From Streptosporangiales bacterium (GTDB lineage: Bacteria; Actinomycetota; Actinomycetes; Streptosporangiales; WHST01), in contig WHST01000051.1 in NCBI GenBank assembly GCA_009379955.1, positions 1-41,426 on the forward strand: a stretch of 41,426 bases of DNA. The letters are read 5' to 3'. The notes beneath the pieces are model-generated. The model did no database searches. It saw nothing but the letters and a program-made list of their open reading frames with translations, and was not told the DNA's origin. The position numbers and the translations under genes are program-made. Each line of letters starts with the position of its first letter. Within the stretch, counting starts at the first letter, position 1. Of the stretch, positions 31,211 through 40,041 are shown one piece after another.

Positions 31211-32262
31211 TGCCCACCGAGACGCTCCCCGACGCCGAGCTGCGCGACATCCGCAAGGAGTTCCCCGGTGGTGTCGTCGCGGTCGACGGGGTCGACCTCA
31301 CCGTCGGGCGCGGCGAGTTCTTCTCGCTGCTCGGCCCGTCCGGATGCGGCAAGACCACCCTGCTCCGCATCCTCGCCGGGCTCGAACGGCCGAGCGCCGG
31401 TACCGTCCTGATCCGCGGCGTGGCTATGGAACGCGTGCCTCCGCACCGCCGCCCGACGAACCTCGTCTTCCAGCGCCTCGCGCTGTTCCCGCACCTGACG
31501 GTCGCGAAGAACATCGCGTTCGGGCCGTCCCTGCGACGCGGCGGACGTCGTGACGTCGCGGCGAAGGTCACCGAGATGCTGAAGCTCGTCGACCTCGCCG
31601 GCTACGGCGACCGCTACCCCGACCAGCTGTCCGGCGGGCAGCAGCAGCGCGTCGCGATCGCGCGGGCTCTCGCGAACGAGCCGGCGCTGCTCCTGCTCGA
31701 CGAGCCCCTCAGCTCCCTCGACCTCAACCTCCGCATCCAGATGCAGGCCGCATTGAAGCGCATCCAGCAGGACTCGGGCACCACCTTCGTCTACGTCACC
31801 CACGACCAGGGCGAGGCGTTCGCGATGTCCGACCGCATCGCCGTCATGAACGCCGGCCGGGTCGAGCAGGTCGGTCCGCCGCGCGAGCTGTACCGGTCGC
31901 CGCGCACCCGCTTCACCGCGACGTTCCTCGGTGACACCAACCTCTTCGAGGGCCCCGACGTGGGCGAGACCCTGGAGTCCGGCGGGATCACCGTCACCCT
32001 GCCCACCCCCGGCAGGATCGCGAGCGTACGTCCCGAGCACGTGGCCATCGCCGAGGAACTGCGTGACGGCTACGACAACCGCTTCACCGGCGTCGTCGGA
32101 GACGTCGTGTTCCAGGGGTCCGTCGTGCGCTACACCATCCAGCTCGACGCCGGGCCGCGGATCAGCTCGGAGCTGTCGGCGGACGCCGCCTTCCATCCCA
32201 CGCCCGGACAACGCGTCGAAGCCGGCTGGCAGAGCCATGTGACCGCGGTACTCGACGCCTGA
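31207..32262 (+). CDS. ABC transporter ATP-binding protein, polyamine/opine type (PotA-like)
   Basis: A 351-residue importer ATPase. Walker A is GPSGCGKTT (43-51), the signature is LSGGQQQR, and Walker B is LLLLDEPLSSLD, then the switch VTHDQGEA. A C-terminal TOBE regulatory domain follows (about 280-350). In the Q-loop region the usual QxYALFPH reads QRLALFPH. Starts ATG at 31207, overlapping the aminotransferase stop. With the binding protein and fused permease it forms a complete importer at the membrane. Confidence 0.9.
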   Translation: MMPTETLPDAELRDIRKEFPGGVVAVDGVDLTVGRGEFFSLLGPSGCGKTTLLRILAGLERPSAGTVLIRGVAMERVPPHRRPTNLVFQRLALFPHLTVAKNIAFGPSLRRGGRRDVAAKVTEMLKLVDLAGYGDRYPDQLSGGQQQRVAIARALANEPALLLLDEPLSSLDLNLRIQMQAALKRIQQDSGTTFVYVTHDQGEAFAMSDRIAVMNAGRVEQVGPPRELYRSPRTRFTATFLGDTNLFEGPDVGETLESGGITVTLPTPGRIASVRPEHVAIAEELRDGYDNRFTGVVGDVVFQGSVVRYTIQLDAGPRISSELSADAAFHPTPGQRVEAGWQSHVTAVLDA

Positions 32263-32300
32263 CTCCCGAACCCCGAGAACCACCGCCAAGGAGACATGTC

Positions 32301-33425
32301 ATGGCAGCCGACAAGAACGTTCTCGACCACCGAACCTCCCGCCGGGGTCTCTTCAAGGCCGGCGCCGCCCTCGCCGGAACCGCCGCGTTCGGCAGCGCCT
32401 GCAGCGGCATCGAACCGTCGCAGGGCGGCTCGTCGAGCGGCAGCAAGGGCAAGCTCAAGGTCACGCTGTTCGCGTTCCTCGGTGGCGACCTCGCGAAGAT
32501 GCCGAAGGAGTTCGCGGAGGAGTACCAGCGCAAGCACCGCAACGTGGAGATCGCGATCTACGAGCAGTCCAACACCGTCGGCTACACGAAGATGCTCGCG
32601 CAGCGCAAGGCCGACCCCGAGTCCCCGCTGGTGAACCTCGGCTTCTTCAACCCGACGACGACCGTGCAGGGAGTCGACGACGACATGTGGGAGAAGCTCG
32701 ACTACGGTGCGCTGACCCACGCCGAGGAGATCTACGAGTCGATGCAGCGCGAGGACGGGTACGGCATCGGGATCGGCACCGACCAGTACGGCCTCGTCTA
32801 CAACAAGGAGAAGATCACCGACGGGCCGACGTCGTGGAAGGCGCTGTGGGACGACACGTACCGCGGCAAGCTGTGCCTGTTCAAGGGACCCTGGTACGCG
32901 CTCGTCATGGCCGCACGCCTGAACGGCGGCAGCGAGAAGGACATTGCTCCCGGCTGGGACATCTGGCGCAAGAACGCGAAGCAGATCCGGCTGATGGTGG
33001 AGTCGAACCCGCAGTACCTCAACGTGCTGAGCAACGGCACCGCGCCGCTGACCTCGTACTTCGCCGGCACCTCGCAGCAGTGGATCAGGTCGGGCGCGCC
33101 GCTGACCTACGTCGTCCCCGACGAGGGCGCGATCCAGCAACCTGTGTACCTGCAGGCCGTGAAGGACTCGAGCCAGGACCAGCTCGAGGTCGCGCACGAC
33201 ATGATCGACCAGATGATCTCGCCGAAGTGGTGCAGCCGCTGGGCCGAGGTCAGCGTCGAGACGCCCGCCAACAGCAAGGCGAAGCTGCCGGAGAGCCTCC
33301 GCGGGCTGCCCGCCTTCAGCGAGAAGACACGCGACGGGTTCATCGACATCGACTTCGACGTCGTCGGGCGTCACGTTGCCGACTGGCAGCAGCAGTGGGA
33401 ACGCGATGTCACGTCTCGCATCTGA
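32301..33425 (+). CDS. ABC substrate-binding lipoprotein, spermidine/putrescine type (PotD-like)
   Basis: A 374-residue exported binding protein. A twin-arginine signal SRRGLFKAG (13-21) precedes a hydrophobic stretch and C34 in GSACSG, so Tat export and lipid anchoring are likely. The mature part has family patterns such as YGIGIGTDQYGLVYNKEKI and PTSWKALWDDTYRGKL. The ATG at 32301 follows an AAGGAG site. The stop overlaps the permease start by 20 bases. The ligand may be a polyamine-like or acylated amino compound; this is inferred from the enzymes next to it. Confidence 0.88.
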   Translation: MAADKNVLDHRTSRRGLFKAGAALAGTAAFGSACSGIEPSQGGSSSGSKGKLKVTLFAFLGGDLAKMPKEFAEEYQRKHRNVEIAIYEQSNTVGYTKMLAQRKADPESPLVNLGFFNPTTTVQGVDDDMWEKLDYGALTHAEEIYESMQREDGYGIGIGTDQYGLVYNKEKITDGPTSWKALWDDTYRGKLCLFKGPWYALVMAARLNGGSEKDIAPGWDIWRKNAKQIRLMVESNPQYLNVLSNGTAPLTSYFAGTSQQWIRSGAPLTYVVPDEGAIQQPVYLQAVKDSSQDQLEVAHDMIDQMISPKWCSRWAEVSVETPANSKAKLPESLRGLPAFSEKTRDGFIDIDFDVVGRHVADWQQQWERDVTSRI

Positions 33426-35091
33426 CCGCCACACCCGCACCGGCTACCTGCTCGCCGCCCCGACGGTGGTGCTGCTGCTCGCCGTGTTCGTGGGCGGCAT
33501 GCTCACCCTGCTGGAGTACAGCTTCCACCGCACCCTCCCGGACGGCTCCGACGTCGGCGGCACCGTGGCGACGTGGGCCGAGTTCCTCACCACCGGGTAC
33601 CGCTGGCAGGTGGTCGGCCAGACCGTCGAGCTCGGCCTCGTCGTCACGGCCGTCACCGCGCTCGTCGGGTGGCCGACGGCGTACGCCCTGCACCGCATCC
33701 GGTCGGGCACATTGCGGTACGTCGGCCTGTTCGTCGTCTTCGCGCCGCTGCTCACCAGCGTGATTGCCCGCACGTACGGCTGGGAGCTCATCCTCGGCGA
33801 CAGCGGGCTCGTGAACACCGTGCTCGCCGCGCTCGGCCTCGGCCAGGTGCCGCTGCTCTACACGCAGACGTCCGTCGTGCTCGCGCTCGTGCACATCCTG
33901 CTGCCGTTCATGGTCTTCCCCGTCCTCAGCTCGCTGCGCCAGCTCGACCCCGCCCTCGGCGACGCGGCCGGCGACCTCGGCGCGGGCGCGTTCACGCGGT
34001 TCCGGCGGGTGAGCGTGCCGCTGACCCTGCCCGGCGTGATCGCCGGCGGTCAGCTCGTCTTCGCGCTGTCGATCAGTTCCTTCGCCACCCCCGCGCTCCT
34101 CGGCGGCGGGCGCGTGCGCGTGCTCGCGACCTCGGTCTACGACGACGTCAACAACGTCGACTGGGCGATGGCCGCGGTGACGTCGTACACGTTGCTCGCG
34201 ATCGCGGTGGTCGCGCTCGCCGTGTTCAGCGCGATGCAACGCAGGATCAGGCGCAGCAGCGGCGGCGTGACGGCGTCCGCGTCGACGCATCGTGCAGGGC
34301 CGGGCTGGACGGCCTGGCTGGTCGCCGTCTTCGTGTTCGTGCTCGCACCCCTCGTGGTGATCGTCGTGAACTCGTTCTCGTCGGTCGCGTACGGCGCCTG
34401 GCCGCCACCGGGATGGTCGACGCGCTGGTACGCGAACCTGCTCGCCCAGGACGGACTCGGCGCGGCGACGGTGCTGAGCCTGCAGGTCGCGGTGCCCGCG
34501 ACGATCCTGGCGACCGCCCTCGGGACGGCGACGGCGCTGGCGCTGGTGCGTCACCGGGCGCCCGGCTCGCGGCTGGTGGAGTCGTTCAGCCTGTCGCCGA
34601 CGGTCGTGCCCAAGGTCGCGTTCGGCTTCGCCGGGTTCATCTTCCTGCACCGGATCGGGCTGTTCGGCGGCGTCGCGGGGCTGGTGCTCACCCACGTCGT
34701 CATCACGCTGCCGTTCGTGGTGATCGTGATGACGGCGGCGCTGGTGCGCGCCGACGCGACGCTCGACGAGGCGGCCGCGGACCTCGGTGCCCGTCCGCTG
34801 CGGGCGTTCCTGCTCGCGACGCTGCCGCAGGTGCGCTCCGCGGTGGTCGCGGCGGCGCTGTTCGCGTTCATCATCAGCTTCGACGAGGTCGACATGACCG
34901 TGTTCCTGCTGACGCCCGACCAGACCACCGTGCCGGTCTGGATGTTCACGTACATGCAGAAGTACCAGGACCCCACGCTCGCGGCGCTGTCGGCCATCCT
35001 CATCGCCGCGGCCGTGCTCGGCGCCGCCGTCGTCGCCGCGCTGCTCGCCCGTTCCGGCGCGCTGACCACACTCGTCAACAGGAAGGACTGA
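33406..35091 (+). CDS. Fused ABC permease (PotB-like and PotC-like halves in one chain)
   Basis: A 561-residue membrane protein made of two BPD-type permease domains. Residues 1 to about 295 correspond to PotB and about 305 to 561 to PotC; separate permeases are each about 260-290 residues. Each half has its own ATPase-coupling (EAA-like) loop: GDLGAGAFTRFRRVSVPLTLPG in pieces at about 195-215, and AADLGARPLRAFLLATLPQ in the second. A short polar linker (RRIRRSSGGVTASASTHR) joins them. ATG at 33406 has GGGA upstream. No frameshift or stop lies at the joint, so the fusion is real. One chain would replace the usual permease heterodimer. Confidence 0.88.
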   Translation: MSRLASDRHTRTGYLLAAPTVVLLLAVFVGGMLTLLEYSFHRTLPDGSDVGGTVATWAEFLTTGYRWQVVGQTVELGLVVTAVTALVGWPTAYALHRIRSGTLRYVGLFVVFAPLLTSVIARTYGWELILGDSGLVNTVLAALGLGQVPLLYTQTSVVLALVHILLPFMVFPVLSSLRQLDPALGDAAGDLGAGAFTRFRRVSVPLTLPGVIAGGQLVFALSISSFATPALLGGGRVRVLATSVYDDVNNVDWAMAAVTSYTLLAIAVVALAVFSAMQRRIRRSSGGVTASASTHRAGPGWTAWLVAVFVFVLAPLVVIVVNSFSSVAYGAWPPPGWSTRWYANLLAQDGLGAATVLSLQVAVPATILATALGTATALALVRHRAPGSRLVESFSLSPTVVPKVAFGFAGFIFLHRIGLFGGVAGLVLTHVVITLPFVVIVMTAALVRADATLDEAAADLGARPLRAFLLATLPQVRSAVVAAALFAFIISFDEVDMTVFLLTPDQTTVPVWMFTYMQKYQDPTLAALSAILIAAAVLGAAVVAALLARSGALTTLVNRKD

Positions 35092-35097
35092 GCCATC

Positions 35098-36048
35098 GTG
35101 GCTTCCACACCAGGACGTGAACTTCGGCAGGTACCGGTGACGACCCTCGGCAACGGCCACCACCTGAGCCTCGCCGTCCACACGATCAAAGGCGCGCGGC
35201 CAGGTCCCCGCATGGTGCTCTTCGGCGGCATCCACGGCGACGAGCCGATGGGCTCGGAGACGGTGCGCCGCCTGGTCGAGAGCATCGACCCCGAGCAGCT
35301 CTCGGGCACGGTCACCGCCGTACCGGTCGCCAACCCGTACTCCTACGAATCCGGCACGCGACACACGCCACAGGACGGCCTCAACCTCAACCGGATCTTC
35401 CCCGGCGACAGGCGCGGATCACTGACCGAGCAGCTCGCCGCGGTGCTCATCGAGATCCTCGACGGCGCCGACCACTTCATCGACTTCCACTCCGGCGGCA
35501 CCCACCCGACGGTGGAGTACGCGTACATCCACCGCGCCGGTGCGGAGATGTCACGGGCGTACGGGTGCACACTGCTCTACCACCACGAGGCGTACGAGGG
35601 CTCGGCCACGGGATGGGCGCTGGAGAACGGCATCGCGTGCATGGTCAGCGAGCTCGGCGGCGGCGGCCAACGGACGGGCGCGTACCTCGACCGCGGCGTC
35701 GCCGGCGGCCTGAACGTCTTGCGGACACTGGGGATGCTGACCGGCGAGCCGACCCCGCCACCCGCGGACCAGTACGTCGTGACCACCCTGTCGGTGCTGC
35801 GCCCGACGGTCGGCGGCGCGCTACTCTCGGAGTTCCCCACCACGTCACTGCTCGACGAGATCGACAAGGACACCGTGCTCGGACGCGTCGTCGACCCGCA
35901 CACCTTCGAGACGCTCGAGACGATCACCGCGCCGTACCAGCCGACGGTGCTCGTACTCACCAGGGAGCCGTTCACCCGCGTCTGGCCGGGCGACTACGGT
36001 TTCATGGTGGCCGACGGCGCGACGAGAAGGCAGGACCTCCCCTCGTGA
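35098..36048 (+). CDS. Succinylglutamate desuccinylase/aspartoacylase family zinc hydrolase (M14-like)
   Basis: A 316-residue zinc-dependent amidohydrolase of the AstE/ASPA family, which removes acyl groups from N-acylated amino acids. Zinc ligands H46 and E49 are in GGIHGDEP and H131 in IDFHSGG. R99 in LNLNRIFPGD would bind the substrate carboxylate, and E185 in SELGGG is the expected general base. GTG at 35098 follows the permease stop by six bases; the stop overlaps the next start as GTGA. In this operon it may deacylate an imported N-acyl amino compound; ectoine-derivative hydrolases (DoeB-like) are also members of this family. Confidence 0.87.
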   Translation: MASTPGRELRQVPVTTLGNGHHLSLAVHTIKGARPGPRMVLFGGIHGDEPMGSETVRRLVESIDPEQLSGTVTAVPVANPYSYESGTRHTPQDGLNLNRIFPGDRRGSLTEQLAAVLIEILDGADHFIDFHSGGTHPTVEYAYIHRAGAEMSRAYGCTLLYHHEAYEGSATGWALENGIACMVSELGGGGQRTGAYLDRGVAGGLNVLRTLGMLTGEPTPPPADQYVVTTLSVLRPTVGGALLSEFPTTSLLDEIDKDTVLGRVVDPHTFETLETITAPYQPTVLVLTREPFTRVWPGDYGFMVADGATRRQDLPS

Positions 36049-37292
36049 GCAAGCGCGTCCTCGACATCCGGCACGTCTCCGTCGTCGAGCCGCGCGACCG
36101 TATGGTCACCGCGGACCGCAGGATCCGGATCGAGGACGGCCGGATCGTGTCCGTCGAGGCGGACGATGGCTCGCCGCAGCGTGACGGCGACGTCGACGGC
36201 AGCGACCTGTACGCGCTACCGGGCCTGATCGACTGCCACGTCCACCTCACGGCCGTCACCGCCGACGAGTACGAGCTCACCCAGAGCTCCCCGTCGTACG
36301 TCGCGCTGTCGGCGGCCGCGGAGATGCGGGCGACGCTGGCGCGCGGGTTCACGACGGTGCGCGACGCGGGCGGCGCCGACTACGGGCTCGGCCAGGCGGT
36401 GGCCGCCGGGCTGCTGCCGGGCCCGCGCGTCTTCCACTGCGGCAAGGCGCTGTCGCAGACCGGCGGGCACGGCGACCTGCGGCCGCGCGGCGCATACGCC
36501 TGGGACGACGGTCAGGCTCACCCGGGGATCGGCCGGATCGCCGACGGCGTCGCGGAGGTGCGCAGGGCCGCACGAGACGAGATCAGGCGCGGCGCCACCC
36601 ACCTCAAGGTGATGGTGTCCGGCGGCTGCGCCAGCCCCACCGACCCGATCGACGCCCTGCAGTACAGCGACGACGAGATCCGCGCCGTCGTCGACGAGGC
36701 CCGCCGCGCGGGGATCTACGTCGCGGCACACGCGTACACCGCCGCGGCGGTGGCGCGCGCGCTCGCCCTGGGCGTGCGCACGATCGAGCACGGCAACCTG
36801 CTCGACGAGGAGACGGCGGCACGGTTCGCCCCCGCGGACGCGTACTACGTGCCGACGCTGGTGACGTACGCCGCCCTGCTCGAGGAGGGCACCCGCGACG
36901 GCTTCACCGAGGAGAACCTCGCGAAGGTCCGCGACGTGCACGACGCCGGCCTGCACGCCCTCCAGCTCGCGACGGACGCCGGCGCCTCGATCGCGTTCGG
37001 CACCGACCTGCTCGGTGCGATGCGGCGCAGGCAGAACGAGGAGTTCGCGCTCCGCGCGGCCGTCCAGGAGCCGTGGGACGTCCTGCGGTCCGCCACCTGC
37101 GTCGCGGCAGACCTGCTCGACCGCGCGGGCGAGCTGGGCACCCTGACCCCCGGCGCACGCGCCGACCTCGTCCTGGTCCGCCACGACCCGAGCACCGACG
37201 TCACCCACCTGGCCGACCCGGAGAGCGAGATCGTGGCGGTGCTGGCAGGCGGACTGAGTTGCCAGTCGTCACCCCGCCGCCGCAACACGTGA
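36045..37292 (+). CDS. Metal-dependent amidohydrolase (imidazolonepropionase/prolidase-like)
   Basis: A 415-residue amidohydrolase-superfamily TIM barrel. Metal ligands are H65 and H67 (DCHVHL), K188 (HLKVMVSGG, bridging lysine), H229 (AAHAY), H249 (EHGN) and D321 (FGTDLL), a complete binuclear set. Short beta-sandwich parts at both ends end in TPGARADLVLV. This pattern is shared with imidazolonepropionase and arginine/lysine carboxypeptidase-type amidohydrolases. GTG at 36045 overlaps the previous stop. It is the last gene of the IclR operon; its TGA lies inside the hairpin repeat 37289-37336. It would hydrolyse a cyclic amide or dipeptide-like bond. Confidence 0.87.
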   Translation: MSKRVLDIRHVSVVEPRDRMVTADRRIRIEDGRIVSVEADDGSPQRDGDVDGSDLYALPGLIDCHVHLTAVTADEYELTQSSPSYVALSAAAEMRATLARGFTTVRDAGGADYGLGQAVAAGLLPGPRVFHCGKALSQTGGHGDLRPRGAYAWDDGQAHPGIGRIADGVAEVRRAARDEIRRGATHLKVMVSGGCASPTDPIDALQYSDDEIRAVVDEARRAGIYVAAHAYTAAAVARALALGVRTIEHGNLLDEETAARFAPADAYYVPTLVTYAALLEEGTRDGFTEENLAKVRDVHDAGLHALQLATDAGASIAFGTDLLGAMRRRQNEEFALRAAVQEPWDVLRSATCVAADLLDRAGELGTLTPGARADLVLVRHDPSTDVTHLADPESEIVAVLAGGLSCQSSPRRRNT

Positions 37293-37294
37293 AC

Positions 37295-37330
37295 GGCACC
37301 CTCACCGTGTCAGGGCACGGTGAGGGTGCC
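37295..37330. terminator. Long hairpin terminator between convergent genes, copy B
   Basis: Perfect 15-base arms (37295-37309, 37316-37330) around TCAGGG, between the amidohydrolase stop (37292) and the AlkZ-like stop (37364). It matches copy A at 16869-16916. One stem pair differs from copy A by a compensatory C-G/G-C swap. Confidence 0.82.
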
Positions 37331-37363
37331 CCCGACGGGCCCGCTCCCGGTCCCGGACACCGG

Positions 37364-38416
37364 TCAGCTCTCGAAGCGCCCTGCCTCTGCTGCGTCCTCA
37401 CCGAGCGCGGCTTCGACGTCACCGTCCAGCGGTTCGAACGGCTCCAGGGTGACCCGCAACGCGCCGGACTGCCGTGACGTACGCCAGGTCGCCACGAGCC
37501 GGCCGTCGACCGCGGCGCTCGCCTTGACGACACCGCCGCCGGGAGCGACCTTCGTCGCGTGCGCGGGATCGACGGCGAACGTGCGGTCGTGCCAGCCGAG
37601 CAGGTACGGGTCGAACGCCGGCAGCAGTCGTGCCGGAAGCGGCGGCGACTCGTCGGGCATGGGCCCGCGCAGAGCGAGCAGCCCGTCCGGTTCGGAGACC
37701 AGCTCGTCGCCGATCGCCCGCAGACCCGCACGGACGTCGCGCAGCGGCAGCCCGGACCAGGTGGCGAGATCGGCGTCGGTCGCCGGACCGTGGGCGGCCA
37801 GGTAGCGGCGGGCCAGCTCGGCGTGCGGATCGTCGACCGGCACGTCCGCGTCGCCGAGCCACGCGCGCCACGACACGTACGCCGGCTCGCCGCCGACCGC
37901 CGGGCCGAGGACGCAGACCTGGCGCCGTGCGGCGAGGCCGAGCAGGTGGATCGCGGCCTGCCCCTGCGCCGGCACGCCGATCCCGGCCAGCCGTTCGGTC
38001 AGCTCGGCCCGCGTGTGCGGTGCACCGTCGGCGAGCGCTTCGTCCACCACCTCCACCGCCCGGTCGGCGACCTCGGCCACGCCGAGCTGGCGGAGACGCC
38101 GCTCCCCGGACGTCGCCTGCCGGCCGGCGGTCAGCGCGTGCAGCCAGGCGGCGTCCTCGGCGTTGACGAGGTGCAGGGTGCCGCGCATCAGCCAGGTGAC
38201 CACGACCTCACCGCGTTCGCGCGCGGCGTCGAGGTCCGCCATCGCCAGGCCGGTCGCCCTGGCGCGCAACGCGTGCGGATACGCGCGGACGTCCTGTGCC
38301 TGTACGGCCAGCAGCCCGCGGACGAGCTCACCGACACCGGAGACCGGCGGCCGGTGCAGCCGCTGCGCGACGGCTCGCCGCCGGCGCACGTCGTTCCGAT
38401 CGCCACCCACAACCAC
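37364..38416 (-). CDS. AlkZ-like winged-helix DNA-binding protein (DNA glycosylase superfamily HTH_42)
   Basis: A 350-residue protein of the winged helix DNA-binding family that includes the interstrand-crosslink glycosylase AlkZ and E. coli YcaQ. The catalytic QxQ motif appears as VQAQD (Q39, Q41). Other family segments are TWLMRGTLHLVNAEDAAWL, then PAFDPYLLGWHDR near the C-terminus. The GTG at 38416 follows the ABC ATPase stop by nine bases, so it may be read with the transporter, though no functional link is obvious. Likely role: removal of alkylated or crosslinked bases. AlkZ relatives outside antibiotic clusters have unproven substrates. Confidence 0.82.
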   Translation of the reverse strand: MVVGGDRNDVRRRRAVAQRLHRPPVSGVGELVRGLLAVQAQDVRAYPHALRARATGLAMADLDAARERGEVVVTWLMRGTLHLVNAEDAAWLHALTAGRQATSGERRLRQLGVAEVADRAVEVVDEALADGAPHTRAELTERLAGIGVPAQGQAAIHLLGLAARRQVCVLGPAVGGEPAYVSWRAWLGDADVPVDDPHAELARRYLAAHGPATDADLATWSGLPLRDVRAGLRAIGDELVSEPDGLLALRGPMPDESPPLPARLLPAFDPYLLGWHDRTFAVDPAHATKVAPGGGVVKASAAVDGRLVATWRTSRQSGALRVTLEPFEPLDGDVEAALGEDAAEAGRFES

Positions 38417-38425
38417 CCGCGCAGG

Positions 38426-39229
38426 CTACTCGGACGCGACGGGCAGGCCCGACGTCTTCCGCACCTCGTTCTCGACGGCATGCCACACCCGGCGACGTAG
38501 CTCCTGGAACTCCTGGCTCGCCATCAGATCCTGCGTGCGCGGTCGCGGCAGCGGGTTGTCGATCAGCTCGAGCACCCGACCGGGTCGCGACGACATGACG
38601 AGGATGCGGGTCGAGAGCAGCAACGCCTCGTCGACGGAGTGCGTGATGAACAGGATCGTCTTGTGCGTGCGCGTGTGCAGGTCGACGAGCTCGGTCTGCA
38701 GCATCGACCGGGTCATCGCGTCGACGGCGGCGAACGGCTCGTCCATCAGCAGCACCTGCGGGTCGGTCGCCAGCCCGCGCGCGATGGCGATGCGCTGCTT
38801 CATCCCGCCGGACAGCTCCTTGATGTACGCGTCCTCGAAGCCCTCGAGGTTCACCATCGCGATGTGGCGGCGCGCGATCTCCCGGCGTTCCGCGCGGGGG
38901 ACGCCGGCGAGCCGCAGCCCGAACGCGACGTTGTCGATGACGGTCATCCAGGGGAACAGCGCGTACTGCTGGAACACCATGACGCGGTCGGGGCCGGGTG
39001 CGCGGACGGGCTCGCCGAGCGCCTCGACCGTGCCCGCCGTGGGCTCCTCGAAGCCGGCGACGATGTTCAGCAGGGTCGTCTTGCCACACCCGGACGCGCC
39101 GAGGATGACCAGGAGCTCACCCTGCTCGACGGTGAGGTCGATGCCGTCGAGCACGGTGACCTCGCGCTTGTTGCTCCGGAACGTCTTGGTCAGTCCGCGT
39201 ACGGCCACCGCCGAGGCGTCGTCGCTCAC
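38426..39229 (-). CDS. ABC transporter ATP-binding protein, nitrate/sulfonate/taurine type
   Basis: A 267-residue importer ATPase of the SsuB/TauB group. Walker A is GASGCGKTT (44-52), Q-loop FQQYALFPW, signature LSGGMKQR, Walker B VLLMDEPFAAVD, switch ITHSVDEA. It lacks a TOBE domain, as usual for this group. GTG at 39229 overlaps the permease stop as GTGA. It completes a three-gene importer with the genes at 39226 and 40022. Confidence 0.9.
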   Translation of the reverse strand: MSDDASAVAVRGLTKTFRSNKREVTVLDGIDLTVEQGELLVILGASGCGKTTLLNIVAGFEEPTAGTVEALGEPVRAPGPDRVMVFQQYALFPWMTVIDNVAFGLRLAGVPRAERREIARRHIAMVNLEGFEDAYIKELSGGMKQRIAIARGLATDPQVLLMDEPFAAVDAMTRSMLQTELVDLHTRTHKTILFITHSVDEALLLSTRILVMSSRPGRVLELIDNPLPRPRTQDLMASQEFQELRRRVWHAVENEVRKTSGLPVASE

Positions 39230-40041
39230 TCGCGCCACCGCAGCAGCCTCCGTTCCACGAGGTTCAACACGAGGTCGGTGGCGAGCACCACCATGCTGAT
39301 CAGCACCATGCCGACGAGCACCTGGTCGGTGCGGAAGTACTCGCGGGCGTTCATGATGAGGAACCCGAGGCCCTTGTCGGCGGCCACGAGCTCGGCGGAG
39401 ATCACGCAGGTCCACGACACGCCCAGCATCACCCGCAGCCCCGACAGGATGTGCGGCAGCGAACCGGGAAGCACCACCAGTCGCAGCACGGCGAGCTTCG
39501 ACGCACCGAGGTTGCGCGCGGCCTTGACGAGCACCGGGTCGATGCTCGACGCGGCCGCGTACATCGCGAGCGTGAGCGGCGCGACCGTCCCCATGAACAC
39601 GATGGTGTACTTCTGCGCCTCGGTGATGCCGAGCCACAGCAGCGTCAACGGGATCCACGCCATCGACGGCAGCGGTCGGATGAGCGACAGGAGCGGGTCG
39701 AACACGGCCTTTGCCCACCGGGACTGGGCCAGCAACGCACCGGCGGGGACGCCCACGACGGCCGCGGCGACGAAGCCGACCAGCACCCGGCGCATGCTGG
39801 CACCGATGTCCGCGAGCAGGGCGCCGTTGCCGAGCAGCTCGACACCGGCGGTCACGACCCGCTGCGGCGACGGCAGGAACAGGCTGGGCACCACACCGCT
39901 CGACGTCACGGCCGCCCACACGACGACGAACCCGACAGCCGACACCGCGCTGACGAGCGGCCAGCGCCACCGGCTCACGCCACGGCGACGAGCGGGCGCC
40001 GTCCGCTCGTCGCCCGCGGGGTCAGCCGCCCGAGTAGACAT
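39226..40041 (-). CDS. ABC transporter permease, nitrate/sulfonate/taurine type
   Basis: A 271-residue inner-membrane permease of the SsuC/TauC group with about six hydrophobic segments and the coupling loop ARNLGASKLAVLRLVVLPGS. An arginine-rich N-terminus (ARRRGVSRWRW) precedes the first helix. ATG at 40041 lies inside the last codons of the binding-protein gene (20-base overlap), and the stop overlaps the ATPase start, so all three are translationally coupled. Confidence 0.9.
   Translation of the reverse strand: MSTRAADPAGDERTAPARRRGVSRWRWPLVSAVSAVGFVVVWAAVTSSGVVPSLFLPSPQRVVTAGVELLGNGALLADIGASMRRVLVGFVAAAVVGVPAGALLAQSRWAKAVFDPLLSLIRPLPSMAWIPLTLLWLGITEAQKYTIVFMGTVAPLTLAMYAAASSIDPVLVKAARNLGASKLAVLRLVVLPGSLPHILSGLRVMLGVSWTCVISAELVAADKGLGFLIMNAREYFRTDQVLVGMVLISMVVLATDLVLNLVERRLLRWRE

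Noticed and set aside
33409-35364. A 651-codon minus-strand frame opposite the fused permease
   Set aside because: Its sequence is rich in Arg, His and Glu with no domain, and the plus strand is a clear membrane protein.
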